Assembly (NCBI GenBank): GCA_035610835.1
Contig: CM069445.1
Coordinates: 32,104,811 to 32,168,810, forward strand
DNA from: Ophiura sarsii
Taxonomy: Eukaryota > Echinodermata > Ophiuroidea > Amphilepidida > Ophiuridae
Length of the DNA stretch: 64,000 nucleotides
Direction of reading: 5' to 3'
Part shown: piece by piece, positions 22,583 through 33,385 of the stretch
Layout: every line of letters begins with the position of its first letter
How positions within the stretch are numbered: position 1 is the stretch's first letter
Translations under genes and position numbers: made by a program
The notes under the pieces: generated by a model
What the model was told of the DNA's origin: nothing
Databases searched by the model: none
The model's input: only the letters and a program-made list of their open reading frames with translations

Positions 22583-22795
22583 CATGTTTCTGCGGAAGTG
22601 TGTGAACCAGACGACATGAGATACGATGAGAGATACGTCAACCCCGTATCTTATGTGATGTTCAGCTGGATCCGATGGCTCCTGGTGTTAGGATACAAGC
22701 GGCCCCTGGAGATGAAAGATCTCGGATCATTGCCAATCGATTACAAGGCAAAATTCAACTATCAGAAACTGCGGAAAATATTTAAACAAGAAATG
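22583..22795 (+). CDS. ABCC8/9-like: SUR-like ABCC exon, L0 linker
   Basis: Acceptor aaattaaaag, donor ATG|gtaagt, phase 0 at both ends, 71 residues. It reads HVSAEVCEPDDMRYDERYVN, then PVSYVMFSWIRWLLVLGYKR, then PLEMKDLGSLPIDYKAKFNY and onward. The pattern P.S...F.W...L...GYKRPLE..DL..LP corresponds to the amphipathic L0 region that links TMD0 to TMD1 in ABCC proteins, including the SUR KKPID...GKLP equivalent. The acceptor at 22582 was chosen because the AG at 22598 would break the frame with the TMD0 exon. Confidence 0.9.
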
Positions 22796-23320
22796 GTAAG
22801 TATAGACGTTATCCTCAATTGGCGCATTTCGTCAAAAGAGGGAGTGTAATCCGGCTGAGTATGCTCAGAGCAATTAGTGCTCCGATAAACATTACAGTCT
22901 CGTACTTTTACTGCAGTGTAATAACTGTGAATTTCTTCATTTTCTAGATAGTAATAGTATGGTCACCAGCAAACATTTCATTTCAAACTATCAAAGATCA
23001 AATATTGAACAGCTTAGCAGTAAGAAGAATTTGTTATGATTAATGTAAAGTTCACCCTATTGAAAAACCACAGCACTCTCATTTTGGCTAAATCACTAGC
23101 CTCGTTTTCAGTTCACATAACCCTCTTCGACGTAAACTGGTAAATGCGCTAATTAAGGTCGGTAAAATCTCACACAAATCCAATTCTTATCTGTACATAC
23201 GGATTTGAGTCCCGCTTCGAGTCCTAAGTCAAACCTTTTTCTGAGAATATGATTGATTCATAACTTGTCCCTATGGAGGTAATCATACCTGGCGTTTAAT
23301 TTTATAACAAATCTAATATA
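22796..23320. other. Intron stretch, nothing recognised
   Basis: AT-rich intron sequence without repeat structure or coding potential that I can support. Confidence 0.4.
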
Positions 23321-23880
23321 CAGGGTGTCTCGAAAAAAATTACAACGCACCCTTATAGGCGATTATAACTTCCTAATTAAGTATCTGGATTTTACAATTC
23401 AAACGGTAAAATGAGGCCAAATTAGTTTTCTACAATTGGTAGAAAAATATTGAACTTATCCTACAAATTTTAAATTTTACTGTTCTTAAGTATAAAATGT
23501 GATGAAAATAATCTAAACAACTTTTATTTAATATTTTGTGTTAAACTCTGGTCTCATCTTGCATATTATTTGGTGTAAAATAAAATCTAGAACCATAAAA
23601 ACACGTTAATATACATGTCATTTTGTAGAGAAGTATTGATTTCATGTATGTGCTGTCTGAATCACTCAATATGCGCAAACTTTGATAGACGTGCTCCCAG
23701 ACTAATGTTACATAATTGCTCATTTCTCTGGAATTACTGAACCAAATCACATCCGGTTTTCTTTAAAGTATAGCAAACTATTTGCCTTTATTTTATTGTT
23801 TGAGTTGTTCTATTCTGACACTTATTCAGAAAGTTACAATCCTCTAAAGGAGCGTTGTAATTTTTTTCTGAGACGCCCTG
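23321..23880. mobile_element. Mariner-type MITE abutting an exon
   Basis: TA (23319-23320, 23881-23882) flanks the ends CAGGGTGTCTCGAAAAAAAT and tttttttctgagacgccctg. The element is 560 bp without a transposase. Only 15 bp separate its right TA from the next exon, so the branch point of that intron probably lies inside the element. Confidence 0.85.
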
Positions 23881-23897
23881 TATTTCACCCCCTGCAG

Positions 23898-24083
23898 GAA
23901 ATAGCCGCTAAAAATAACCGGGAGGTATCTCTGTGGCGAGTATACTGGCAATCATACAGGGGTTTACTACTGGAGACTTTTTGGATACGTTTGGTGTCCA
24001 ATCAGCCAATGTACCTAGTGGTTTTCGGACTATATGCTATTGTAACTCAGATTATGGAGAAAGAACAGGGATTGATTAAGGAG
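23898..24083 (+). CDS. ABCC8/9-like: SUR-like ABCC exon, TMD1 first helix
   Basis: Acceptor cccctgcag, donor GAG|gtgagt, phase 0 at both ends, 62 residues. It reads EIAAKNNREVSLWRVYWQSY, then RGLLLETFWIRLVSNQPMYL and onward. SLWR..W..Y....L.....RL is the elbow and first helix of ABCC TMD1. The upstream open frame at 23796 belongs to the adjoining MITE and is not coding. Confidence 0.88.
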
Positions 24084-24813
24084 GTGAGTAAACAAATGCT
24101 TTAGGGTAATTCTTTATTCTTTTATTTCAAAATAGACTACACCAGACCAAACTGAAACCGACCCGGAACGACTTGAACCGAACATTGAACTTAACTAACA
24201 GTGATTTACATGTATAACATGTTTTTCATTTGGAAATAAGCCTAGCAGGACAAGAGTAGACTTTTCGAAAAAATTAGTGTGAAATTGCTTTTCCATTTCC
24301 GACTTGATTCAAATTCATACATCTCTATAAGTACGTTTCCGCAGCTATCATCTCGTTTCCTGTTTGGGCCGGGTGTGTTTTGCTCTACATATAATAATAC
24401 ACGTGACCAATGAATACTGAAAATGAAACTACTTTATGATTCACGGGGGCTCTTCACCTGTGTTGACAAGCCCTGCCCCTCGAATATCTAAAAAGTAAAC
24501 CCTGGTTGGTGGTGAGTAGGGCATGCTACATGTAAAATATAATGTGGGTATTTCGTACGCATGATGACGTACCCTCTGACGCATCCAGGTAAAGTGACTG
24601 ATATTGACGCACCTATTCGTCAATATTGTGACGGACCAAAGGCTTCCCATGACATACCCTGCGTCAAGAATGTGGTGGTAAATGACGCACCCATGACGCA
24701 CCTCTCTCCGGGGTCGTATAGTACATCATACAACTAATATGTGCATTATACACACACTTCATAAATAGTCGCATTGTTGTTATTTTCTTCCCGATTGTTA
24801 TGAATGTTTATAG
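24084..24813. other. Intron stretch with TGACGCA-rich block
   Basis: Bases 24560-24710 contain several tgacgcacc/tgacgta strings in both orientations, probably a degenerate short repeat. Nothing coding is recognised. Confidence 0.35.
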
Positions 24814-24975
24814 ATAACCATACCACACTATATTGGCGTATCAGAACTGATCAACAACAAGTACGTGCTGTGTGTAGTGGCCTTTAGTATATCAACTTGT
24901 ATAAATTCAATTTTAATACAAGTGTATTATTTCAAACAAGAAACTACTGGTGCGCACATTCGCTCGGCTATGCAG
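24814..24975 (+). CDS. ABCC8/9-like: SUR-like ABCC exon, TMD1 second helix
   Basis: Acceptor gtttatag, donor CAG|gtaaga, phase 0 at both ends, 54 residues. It reads ITIPHYIGVSELINNKYVLC, then VVAFSISTCINSILIQVYYF, then KQETTGAHIRSAMQ. A helix followed by YYF..E.G...R.A.Q matches the SUR sequence pattern at this place (YY...ETG...RGAIQ). Confidence 0.92.
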
Positions 24976-25659
24976 GTAAGAAGCAGCTATTTATTTGTGG
25001 TAAATGACCGAAGTTATCAGCAATTGACAAAATTACCCATAGCTGCGCCAAAACATTATATAACCTTATGCAATGTTGATCAAGGGCGTCCCCAGAGGGG
25101 GGGGGGGGGGGGGGGGGGTGGGGGTGTCACACCCCATTCATTAAATCTGTCGGCAAAATCATGGTGCTGTGGGCAAATCAAAGGAAAGGAGGAAGAAAAG
25201 GGAGAAAGAAAGAAAGGGAAGAGAAAGGAAAAGGGAAAAAAAGAAAAAAAGAAAGAAAGAAAGAAAGAAGGGGAGAGAAAGGAAAAGGAAAGAGGAAAGA
25301 AAGAAAGACAAAAGAAAGAGAAAGCAAAAAGAAAAGAAAGAAAGAAAGAAAGAAAGGAAAAGGGAAAGAAGGGGAGAAAGCACTATAACAATTATCGATC
25401 GTATGCGTAAATGATAATGTTGTGTCGGCATATATGTTATGTTAACACAAATCAAAAATGAACAAAGGCAATGTAGGCATATAAATTTGTAGGCACTGTG
25501 AACGAGCCCATTTGTATGAGATTTTGTGTCGGCGCACAACTGTCGTTATTTGCGTGAGACCAGAATTTGCGTTGCACCAGGGGCACAATCGATATCTCAC
25601 GTAGGTATATATGTCGATGTCGGACATACAGGCTGTAGGCCTATCATGCCTATATTGAA

Positions 25660-26890
25660 CATTTTACCATGTTTTGTTAACATTATTCAACTAAACAAGA
25701 TGGCTTCAGGAAAGTTTTCCATGACCATTTTAGTTTAAAAACTGAAAATCTTTGTGCGCTCGGCGCACATTCTTTTTTTCGACTACAGGTTTCAACATTA
25801 TAATGGATCTCGAACCAAACCAAATATTATATGGGGGACGTTAAAAACATCATACTGGACCCTTTAAGATTGATATCACTTAATTGGAAAATCACTAGTA
25901 ATATCTACCCCACAAAAATTCTTCTGCATAAAATGAAAATAGAAAATAATGATGTATGTGATATATGTAATGAAAAGGATTATGTAGAACACTTCTTCTT
26001 TTTCTGTAAGAAGATACAACCAATATGGTTAGAAGCAAATGACATTATATCTTTAAAAGTATCAAAACATGTAGTTCTAACACATTTTGATGTACTCTTT
26101 GGGTTTCAGAAATGTACAGAAAAAACACAGAGAGATTTCATTACTAGTATAATTATGATAGCGAAATTGTCAATTAGTAAATTTAGATATGGGAATCATC
26201 CCAATCTGTTATTTCTTTTCAAATCAGAATTGAGGTTCAGAAAATTGATTGACATTTAAATAGCATCAATTTACATTGATCAGATGACTGTGCGTAACAA
26301 TGAGATGTGTAACTTGAAACTATATCATATTTTGAAGCTGCATATCATAGAAGATACAAGGAATAGTAAAAATATGTAATAGGTTTGTAATTTAAACTGA
26401 ACATGTTTGATTTGATATACATGTATGTGATTGTGATAGAAAAGAGTGGAGATTTGTAATCATGAAGTATTTGTAACTGAAGAAAGAACGATTAATAAAC
26501 TTAAAAGATAAATAAAAAAATACTGGACCCTTTAAGTGTTAAAAATGCCAAATGTTGCACGCTTCGCGCATATTAGTTTCAATGTTTCATTATTCAAGCT
26601 GAAAAAGATGGCTTCAGGAAAGTTTTCCACGAGCATTTTAGCTTAAAAACTGAAAATATTGTTGAGCTTTGCGCGCATTCTTTCTACAGGGATCAACATT
26701 ATAATGGTCTCGAACCAAACCAAATATTATATGGGGGACGTTAAAAACGTTAAACTGGACCCTTTAAATGTAAGAAATGCAAAATTGTGCGCGCTTCGCG
26801 CGTATTAGTTTCAATGTTTCATTATTTAAGCTTCATTTATAGTATCAGAAGGCTTCAACCAGTTTTCAATGACCATTTGAGTTCAAAATC
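25660..26890 (+). repeat. About 230-bp degenerate tandem repeat, interrupted by a LINE
   Basis: The strings gatggcttcaggaaagtttt, ctcgaaccaaaccaaatatt and tatatgggggacgttaaaaa recur near 25700-25850 and 26600-26755, with a third partial copy up to 26890. Each copy also carries a gcgcgcttcgcgc-like palindrome. The first copy is split by the LINE at 25869-26519. Confidence 0.75.
25869..26519 (+). mobile_element. 5'-truncated LINE, 3' end with zinc-knuckle coding remnant
   Basis: A 17-bp target duplication (atactggaccctttaag at 25852-25868 and 26520-26536) flanks a 651-bp insert ending in an A-rich tail. The insert is open to 26259 and reads LNWKITSNIYPTKILLHKMK, then CDICNEKDYVEHFFFFCKKI. The C..C...EH.F..C pattern is the C-terminal reverse-transcriptase-associated zinc knuckle of non-LTR retrotransposons. 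Everything 5' of it is absent, as is usual for abortive LINE insertions. The copy looks young: the target duplication is perfect and the frame is intact. Confidence 0.88.
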
Positions 26891-27086
26891 TGACCCCCCC
26901 CCCATGTCTGAAAACGGATTGACGCCCCTGAGCATATTATAGTACATACTAAAATATGCGTGTATGAATTCCGGCGAGCAAAGCGAGCCGAAATTTTTTA
27001 TTGTCGGCACAAATGGCTTTGTCGGCAATTGATGACCTTTACACCCCCCCCCCCCCCCCAATGAAAAGGGTCTGGGGACGCCCTTG

Positions 27087-27475
27087 ATGTTGATGCGATA
27101 TGTATCCGTTACACAGCTTGTACGTCTGGCGAATGCAAACATTTGCCTTTCGTGACACTCCTGATTTTCTGTTGGTCAAGCTTTTCGTGGTGTGTGTGGA
27201 ATGGAGAGCCAATCTAATTTAAATTAACCCTTTATTGACCATCGCAAAAATGCAGTTTTGTTTAGCCCATTCGTGGCCTTTGTCCCGTGGTGTAGTCAAC
27301 TGTTTATGTGACACCAGCCAATCACACGCTTTCTGTTCTTTCGCGGTTTTTTCGCCTTGCCATGTGCACGTCACTGATATCATCAGGAACAGTCGGTTTA
27401 ATTCCATCCCGCCCACCATTTGTGCTTGCTTCTGGGGATGGGGAGGTTCAAACGGAGTTTGACGGTTACACTGTT
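27087..27475. other. Intron stretch, nothing recognised
   Basis: Unique-looking sequence between the hAT-like element and the next tandem repeat. Short open frames on both strands show no similarity I recognise. Confidence 0.35.
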
Positions 27476-27985
27476 AAAAATTGACGTTAATCTACAAGAA
27501 AAATATAAACTTCAATTTAACGTTATTTGTAAAATGTCCCCTTTTGTACAGCAAATGTAAAAAATTGACGTTAATTTACAGGAAAAATACGTTTTTGCCG
27601 TTTAATAATAATATTTACTCAAAAATAAGGTATAAACCCGTAATTTTACGATTCCCTCTACATTAACGTTATTTCAACGTTATTTGTGAAATATTCCGTT
27701 TTTTTACAGCAAACATAAACATTTACGTTAATTTACAGGAAAAATATACGCTTGTTAGTTGTTACCGTTTTAAAACAATATTTACACACAAAAATGGTAA
27801 AAACCCGTAATTTTACGATTCCCTCTCCATTAACTATAAATATTTTAACGTTATTTGTAACATATTCCGGGTTTTTTACAGCAAATGTAAAATATTGACG
27901 TTAATTGACAGGTAAAATATACGGTTTCTACCGTTTTAAAACAATATTCACACAACAAATGGCAAAACCCGTAATTTTACGACTT
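27476..27985. repeat. About 166-bp tandem repeat, roughly 3.5 copies
   Basis: The block cccgtaattttacg starts at 27637, 27804 and 27968. The strings attgacgttaatttacagg and aacgttatttgtaa recur with the same spacing. Copies are diverged. The left edge cactgttaaaaattgacg may be the end of a transposon, but no partner end was found. Confidence 0.8.
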
Positions 27986-28498
27986 ATAGTTTATATTAAC
28001 ACAAAACACTTCGACATAAACATCAACTACTTATATAGTAGGGTCATAATCTTGGATTCCGTGACCATTTTCTTCCTACCTTTGTTTCTTGGTAAATTAG
28101 TCAACTAGAACCATTTTAAACGAAAATGAGTTCCTATGCCCTTCTCAAAAGTGACGGGAACGTCCTTTTAAAGCGCAAATTCCAAAATGGACACCATAAA
28201 GGGTCTCAAAAATTCAAATAGCCTCAATTAAGCTAAAAGCATACCAAATTGTTTGGCTGAGTACAAGGATTCCAAAAATGTATAGTTTGCCCCACTTCCG
28301 ATGTTTGGTTAACGAGTTATCGGGTAAAATGTAACAAAGTCGTTGACCTTTGCATGGGGTCAACATTTAAACTCACACGCCAATGGCCATGCACGGTTGG
28401 GTTTAATACTCGCAGTGCCGCTGGCACAGTGTAAGCTGATTTTTACTCGAAAATACGAGCGTCGCGGCGATTATTTTTTAACTTGACTCGGCACTGTA

Positions 28499-29416
28499 CA
28501 CTCTTAGAAAAAATGGTTCGTTTAAGAACCCTTTTTTGTCCCGCGGGGAGCACCTTTTGGCCTAAAAGGTTCTAAAAAGAACCTTAGAATGGTTCTTTGA
28601 AGAACTTTCAAATTTTAAATAAGACATAAAAATCTCCACTATGATTTGGAGCGTATTCAGAAGAGGGCGTGTAGAATCATCTTAGGTTTTAACTACATAG
28701 ACTATCAGGATGCCTTAATAACATGTGCTATTCCGGAACTCAGGAACCGTAGAGACCAACTTTGTTTAAACTTTGCTAAATCCCTTTTAAAATCTAATGA
28801 ATTCCGTGGTTGGTTACCAAAATCTAGAGATGAACAAGTGCATAATATGACTCTCCGTAGTGCTCACAAAATAACTGTTCCTAAAACACGTACCCTGCGT
28901 TACGCTCGTAGCTCAATTCCATACATGGTCAAACTCTTAAATCATACATTATAGTTCTGTTTCCAATAGGGGGTGGGTTGTTGTGTTTTGCATGCTTAGT
29001 TATTTCTATGAATATATTGTTAAAAGGAACCCAATGAAATTTCTATAGGGTTCCTTTTAGAACCAAAAAAGGTTCTAAAAGGGTTCTTTAGCCAAGAAAA
29101 TGGTTCCTCAAGCTTCAAGAACCTTTTGGGAAAAAAATATGGAGAACCCTCCATGGTTCTTGGTAAAACGGTAAAAAATGTTTTTAGCCAAGAAGAAATA
29201 ATTTTTAACAGTTGAAAAGGATTAAATTTGTTTACATTTCTCTTGAATTTGCATATTACATAAAAACAAAAAAGTAAATATACCTTTAGGTCTTATTTAA
29301 AATTTGAAAGTTCTTCAAAGAACCATTCTAAGGTTCTTTTTAGAACCTTTTAGGCCAAAAGGTGCTCCCCGCGGGACAAAAAAGGGTTCTTAAACGAACC
29401 ATTTTTTCTAAGAGTG
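28499..29416. mobile_element. Palindromic element with perfect 128-bp arms, GGTTC-rich
   Basis: TA at 28497-28498 and 29417-29418 bounds an element starting CACTCTTAGAAAAAATGGTT. Its first 128 bp recur as an exact reverse complement at the right end. GGTTC/GAACC strings repeat throughout both arms and the right-centre. The space between the arms contains a LINE coding fragment. Exact arms imply recent activity or gene conversion. I do not assign the superfamily. Confidence 0.85.
28626..28957 (+). pseudogene. LINE reverse-transcriptase C-terminal fragment
   Basis: The frame running through 28643 reads NLHYDLERIQKRACRIILG, then FNYIDYQDALITCAIPELRN and onward to a stop after LLNHTL. The pattern LE..QKRA.RIILG..Y..Y.DAL......L..RR..LC..FA is the conserved C-terminus of many animal LINE polymerases. 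It starts directly after the left arm of the palindromic element. No upstream catalytic domain is present. Confidence 0.8.
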
Positions 29417-29596
29417 TATACGTAGGTAACATAATGCAGTGCGCTTTAGCGTCACAGTCATTTGACGTAAAAGCTCATCAGTTTATATTAAAAGGGCTGA
29501 CAGTTGGGGTCTTGGTCAACACGACTTGATCACTTTTGTTATATTGATATATTTATACTATTTTCTATAAGCTGTATACATACCTCTCCTTTTCAG

Positions 29597-29746
29597 GCGT
29601 TAGTCTACAAGAAGTCTCTACGCATTCACAATCTTGCTGGAGGAACATTATCGATCGGTGTGATCACCAACCACATGTCTACTGACACATTGAACATATT
29701 GTTCGCAGCAGAGAAGTTCCACGAATGGTGGAACATACCATTACAT
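29597..29746 (+). CDS. ABCC8/9-like: SUR-like ABCC exon, TMD1 coupling region
   Basis: Acceptor tccttttcag, donor CAT|gtaagc, phase 0 at both ends, 50 residues. It reads ALVYKKSLRIHNLAGGTLSI, then GVITNHMSTDTLNILFAAEK, then FHEWWNIPLH. The Y.K.L......G...G...N.MS.DT......F.H..W..P pattern is the standard ABCC TMD1 stretch with the first coupling helix. It follows the exon ending in IRSAMQ without a phase change. Confidence 0.92.
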
Positions 29747-30540
29747 GTAAGCTTCACTCATGCAACATGCGCTATCAATAGGTTATGCCTGCCTTAAAAC
29801 ATATCGTCGCACACGTATAACGGGTGTCAACGGTTAATAACTCGCTCTTACATTTCAAGCGGGGATTGGGTAGTAGGGGTTTTGAGCATTTTAGACTTTA
29901 CCAAAGGCGTCAATTTTCTAATCCTGCTAATGTCTTCAGTTTCATTTTTGATAATAATATCGATTTGTTTTAACCAATAAGTTTAACAAAATAATGAGGT
30001 TTTGTCCGCTCCTTTTCGTTACGATATGTACGTCCCGTGTGTGCAGGATTGTGGTCCGGGGCTCCCATGGGGGAAACATTTTTAAATCCGAACACAGAAT
30101 GTATTCCATGTAATTGCCACTAAGGGGTCTGTTATACGAAGGGAAGCCTGTTGTAAGCCCCCAGCCACTATAGTGTTTCACATTTGAGTTGCTATACATA
30201 TAACTATATATACATATCTTTATATTTTTTTAATTCTTGAATTCTTTTTAAATGTGGATTTTTTATTAATCTAAACAATTTTGAATTTGGAAAATTGTTA
30301 ACAAGTTTTGAATTGTTTCGAAATTTTCGAAAATTGTTGACACTGGCACAACGTGTGCAAGCACATCCTAGGATTTCCAGTTATTTTCGTGTCATTTCAC
30401 TGCTTCTGGCTTCCACTCTTTATCATGTGCTCTCGGGAGATGAACATAAACATGTCGAGGCTTACTTTGAAATGGCGTCAAACAGACATTAGGAGTCCAG
30501 GACAGATAAAAGGCATGTCTATTTGTCTTTACTTTTACAG
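29747..30540. other. Intron stretch, nothing recognised
   Basis: AT-rich intron. Short open frames at 30295-30556 overlap each other and have no recognisable content. Confidence 0.4.
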
Positions 30541-30675
30541 ATTGTGGTTTTGCTGACCATAATGTACAAATTCGTAGGAGTGTCAGCCCTCTTAGGTATA
30601 CTGTCTGTTATAATCTTACTGCCCTTGCAAGCTGTGATCATAAATAAATCATCGAAATACCAGGCTGAAGCTTTG
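30541..30675 (+). CDS. ABCC8/9-like: SUR-like ABCC exon, TMD1 central helices
   Basis: Acceptor acttttacag, donor TTG|gtaagt, phase 0 at both ends, 45 residues. It reads IVVLLTIMYKFVGVSALLGI, then LSVIILLPLQAVIINKSSKY, then QAEAL. It corresponds to the SUR stretch with ...YY.LGVSALIG....I.LL.P.Q..... . Two hydrophobic helices are joined by the VGVSAL turn typical of ABCC proteins. Confidence 0.92.
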
Positions 30676-30898
30676 GTAAGTGACACGTACAATACGCTCT
30701 TATTTTTACTTATTATTTTTACTTATTTTTTTCTCGATCTTAACATTAAGTTTGATGTTTTATCAGGAACCACTTCTCTGACTCAATAATATATCATGAC
30801 CGTATTTTCTGCGTAAAAATCACCATCAGAGCTTTACTTGATTGTAAAAAGAAACCTACTTCCTATTTTATGAATGTGTCGTCGTCATCCCTGCTTAA

Positions 30899-31137
30899 CA
30901 CTTTCCACGCGGCAGGCGGCTGCAGACGACATTCCAAAATTTCACAAAATGTTTCAAAAATGTCAAAATTGTTAAATTTCATAACCATATTTGGAAACAC
31001 CATGGAAAATGCATTGAAATAAGTACAAACATGCCTAGTATTGGTTGAGTAATACTTGGGATAGATTTTGAAAATTGCGAAAGGTTTATGAAAAATCTGT
31101 TTTGTATATGGTAAAAATAATGGCCGCGTGGAAAGTG
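30899..31137. mobile_element. TTAA-flanked MITE (piggyBac-like target site)
   Basis: TTAA at 30895-30898 and 31138-31141 flanks the inverted ends CACTTTCCACGCGGC and gccgcgtggaaagtg. The 239-bp element has no coding capacity. A TTAA target duplication is the hallmark of piggyBac-type insertion. A related copy, with its interior in the opposite orientation, lies in every unit of the 42.9-57.1 kb tandem array (45129-45358 in unit 1). Confidence 0.85.
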
Positions 31138-31141
31138 TTAA

Positions 31142-32410
31142 AATAATAGTATGTGCAGCTGCAACCGTAACCGGAAACAACGGAATTCTATTTCTAAACA
31201 CCACTCAGAAAATAAAACTAGGAAAGGTATTGCTCTGTGATTTAGAGGATATTTTAGTTCCATGATTATAAATAAATAAATTGTCCAAACATTTCCTTTT
31301 AGCTTTTTAGAGGACGAAATCAATGAAAAAAGATCGCATAATGTCCTTGCAATATTCTTCCACGTGGTTTTCTACGTGCGGATGTATCGCCCTCATCAGT
31401 CATACACCAAACTTTGAGTTAAATAATCGCTATGGTTTTTATGATAGAAGCAGAAATGCACTTCAAATTTGCCCATTGAACAGTCCATACACAGGTCTCC
31501 AGCCTAGGGTCGTGATATGAAGGTTCGCCAACATTTATTGCATCTAAAGAAAATGTCTCTCATTTCTATAATTTTGCTGGGGTAATGTGAAACAATTGGG
31601 TTTTTTCTTCTTCTGATAAACAAATCTCTCTTCTGATCGGGAAAAGTTCATTTGATCGGGTCACCCTTTCAGAGGGAAAAATCACACATAAAGAGTTGGC
31701 AAAGGAATACAACTCTCTCTTTTGCAGTGACTTTACAGGCACTTTTAGATTGGTTTCTCATTTCACTGCTCTTGTAATTTGTCACATTTGAAACTACGAA
31801 ATCTGTTCATAAACCATTCCATATCTAAATCTTGAAGCCAGCTGTCTCTGGTAGATATAAAAGGTCAGCATCAATATTATGTTAGTATTAGTATATAGCT
31901 CTTGGATGATCAGATTCAAATGTATCCCATGTCAAAATTCCAGTTGATCCGATTAAGAAGCTGGAAATGTCCATATTAATCCAGCTGTATCCGAATTTGT
32001 TACGTTTAAATGATTTATTAACGGTGGCCATATTTGCGAGCTCTGCTCTAATTTTGGTCAGCCCACCAATGTATTTACTTAAAATTATTGTACATGTATT
32101 GTTGGTAAATAAAACTTAAACTGAAACTGGAACTGAGCTGGTGGTTTCAAACTGTTTCGAACTGGATCTTAACCGTTATTAACCTATAGTTTCAAAACCA
32201 GTCAATACCTGGTTGAAAAGCTAACAATTTTCCATATCAAACCATTTGATTATTAAAAACTGGTTTAAACTGTGTTTGTAATTGGATGTTCAACGTAGTT
32301 TCCAGTTGAAACCAGTTCAACAAGTCTGATCTGGAATTCTGACCTGGGCTCAAATGAGGTGGACATTATGTTTTTCTTATACAGAGTTTATTTTTGATCC
32401 TGTACAACAG
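31142..32410. other. Intron stretch with degenerate AACTGG/CCAGTT motifs
   Basis: Bases 32110-32330 contain many gtttcaaactgg/ccagttgaaac-like strings in both orientations, probably an old MITE. Nothing else is recognised. Confidence 0.35.
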
Positions 32411-32573
32411 ACACATTCTGATGAACGCTTGAAATGTGCCAATGAGATGCTCCAAGGAATCAAACTTCTGAAACTATACGGATGGGTAGAACGGTTCCGT
32501 AAAAAACTTGAGTCCATCCGGGCCAGAGAGCTACGGTCCATTTTAAATTACAATATACAGTATGGGAACACCG
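32411..32573 (+). CDS. ABCC8/9-like: SUR-like ABCC exon, TMD1 long helix
   Basis: Acceptor gtacaacag, donor ACCG|gtaagt, phase 0 in and phase 1 out. It reads THSDERLKCANEMLQGIKLL, then KLYGWVERFRKKLESIRARE and onward to YGNT. The pattern S.ERLK..NEML.GIKLLKLY.W...F is one of the best conserved motifs of the family and matches SUR strongly. The open frame continues upstream of 32411, but only the AG at 32410 keeps phase with the previous exon. Confidence 0.95.
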
Positions 32574-33294
32574 GTAAGTTCACTTGCATTTTGTATTTGC
32601 TTTGCTTGATCAAACTTGCCTTTAAATAATGATCTCTGTTATGTTCTATGGATCAGTCTAGTTTTCCAATTTTATAACAATTTGACACTAGGGAATTTAT
32701 AGAACGTTTCTACTTCGGCTATTTACAAGTCCATTTTTATGCATCCACACACATCATAGCTGACAGCCCCATTTATGAGAGAGAAGGAAGGGAGCTGAGT
32801 ATCTCTCTCACGTGAAATCACTCAAACTGATGCACACTAGGCGAGAATTACGAACTGCATTTGGTAACTCGTGTTTAAAGAAAGACAAAAACGAGTAGGC
32901 CATAATGTAATATAACAAATTTACGAAGCCAATCTTAACAACATAATTTGGACGCTGTCAACAACAGTCGGATGCAGATGCCACGGACAAAACAATATGA
33001 AATGCCACGTACGGTATAAGGACAGTTTGTAAAACAAAAATTGTTTTATTCATTGGGGTATATGTTTGCAACACATCAAACATGTTTTAAAACACACAAA
33101 ACCATGCTTGCTTAATCATTATCCAGATGAGCTCTTCTGTACTATTCTCCGAAGGAACAACATATTATGTTTTTCTGATTATATGAGCCAAGTGATAGGC
33201 GATGACAACTCCATATGGCTATTTCATTATACAGTCGATACGATGCCTCGCACTTGATTTATAACCGTTATCATTTTTAATCTTCAACTTGCAG
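32574..33294. other. Intron stretch, nothing recognised
   Basis: No repeat structure or coding sequence that I can support. Confidence 0.4.
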
Positions 33295-33335
33295 TCGCCT
33301 TGTGTTTTGTATTACCAGCGGTATTATCATTGGTG
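33295..33335 (+). CDS. ABCC8/9-like: SUR-like ABCC 41-bp exon, TMD1 helix
   Basis: Acceptor caacttgcag, donor GTG|gtaagt, phase 1 in and phase 0 out. With the split codon it reads VALCFVLPAVLSLV. It is too short to be found by open-frame length, but it exactly bridges the phase between its neighbours (NT|V ... V|IFGT) and supplies the hydrophobic helix with a central Pro expected there. Confidence 0.85.
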
Positions 33336-33385
33336 GTAAGTGGGTGTTTATATTATGTTTGGCACCCTATCTTTTGTAAAGAGTA

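Larger units (their letters stand above)
25081..27086. mobile_element. hAT-like non-autonomous element with 8-bp target duplication
   Basis: A perfect 8-bp duplication ATGTTGAT (25073-25080 and 27087-27094) flanks the inverted ends CAAGGGCGTCCCCAGA and tctggggacgcccttg. Eight-bp duplications and CA.GG...CCCC-type ends are characteristic of hAT elements. No transposase is visible. Inside are a G-run (about 25097-25118) and a matching C-run (27043-27059) next to the two ends, a purine-rich tract (25180-25380), tandem degenerate repeats and a nested LINE. Confidence 0.85.

Noticed and set aside
25159..25539. Lys/Glu/Arg-rich frames (+) and a Leu/Phe/Ser-rich frame (-)
   Set aside because: They translate a purine-rich simple tract inside the hAT-like element and are not protein genes.
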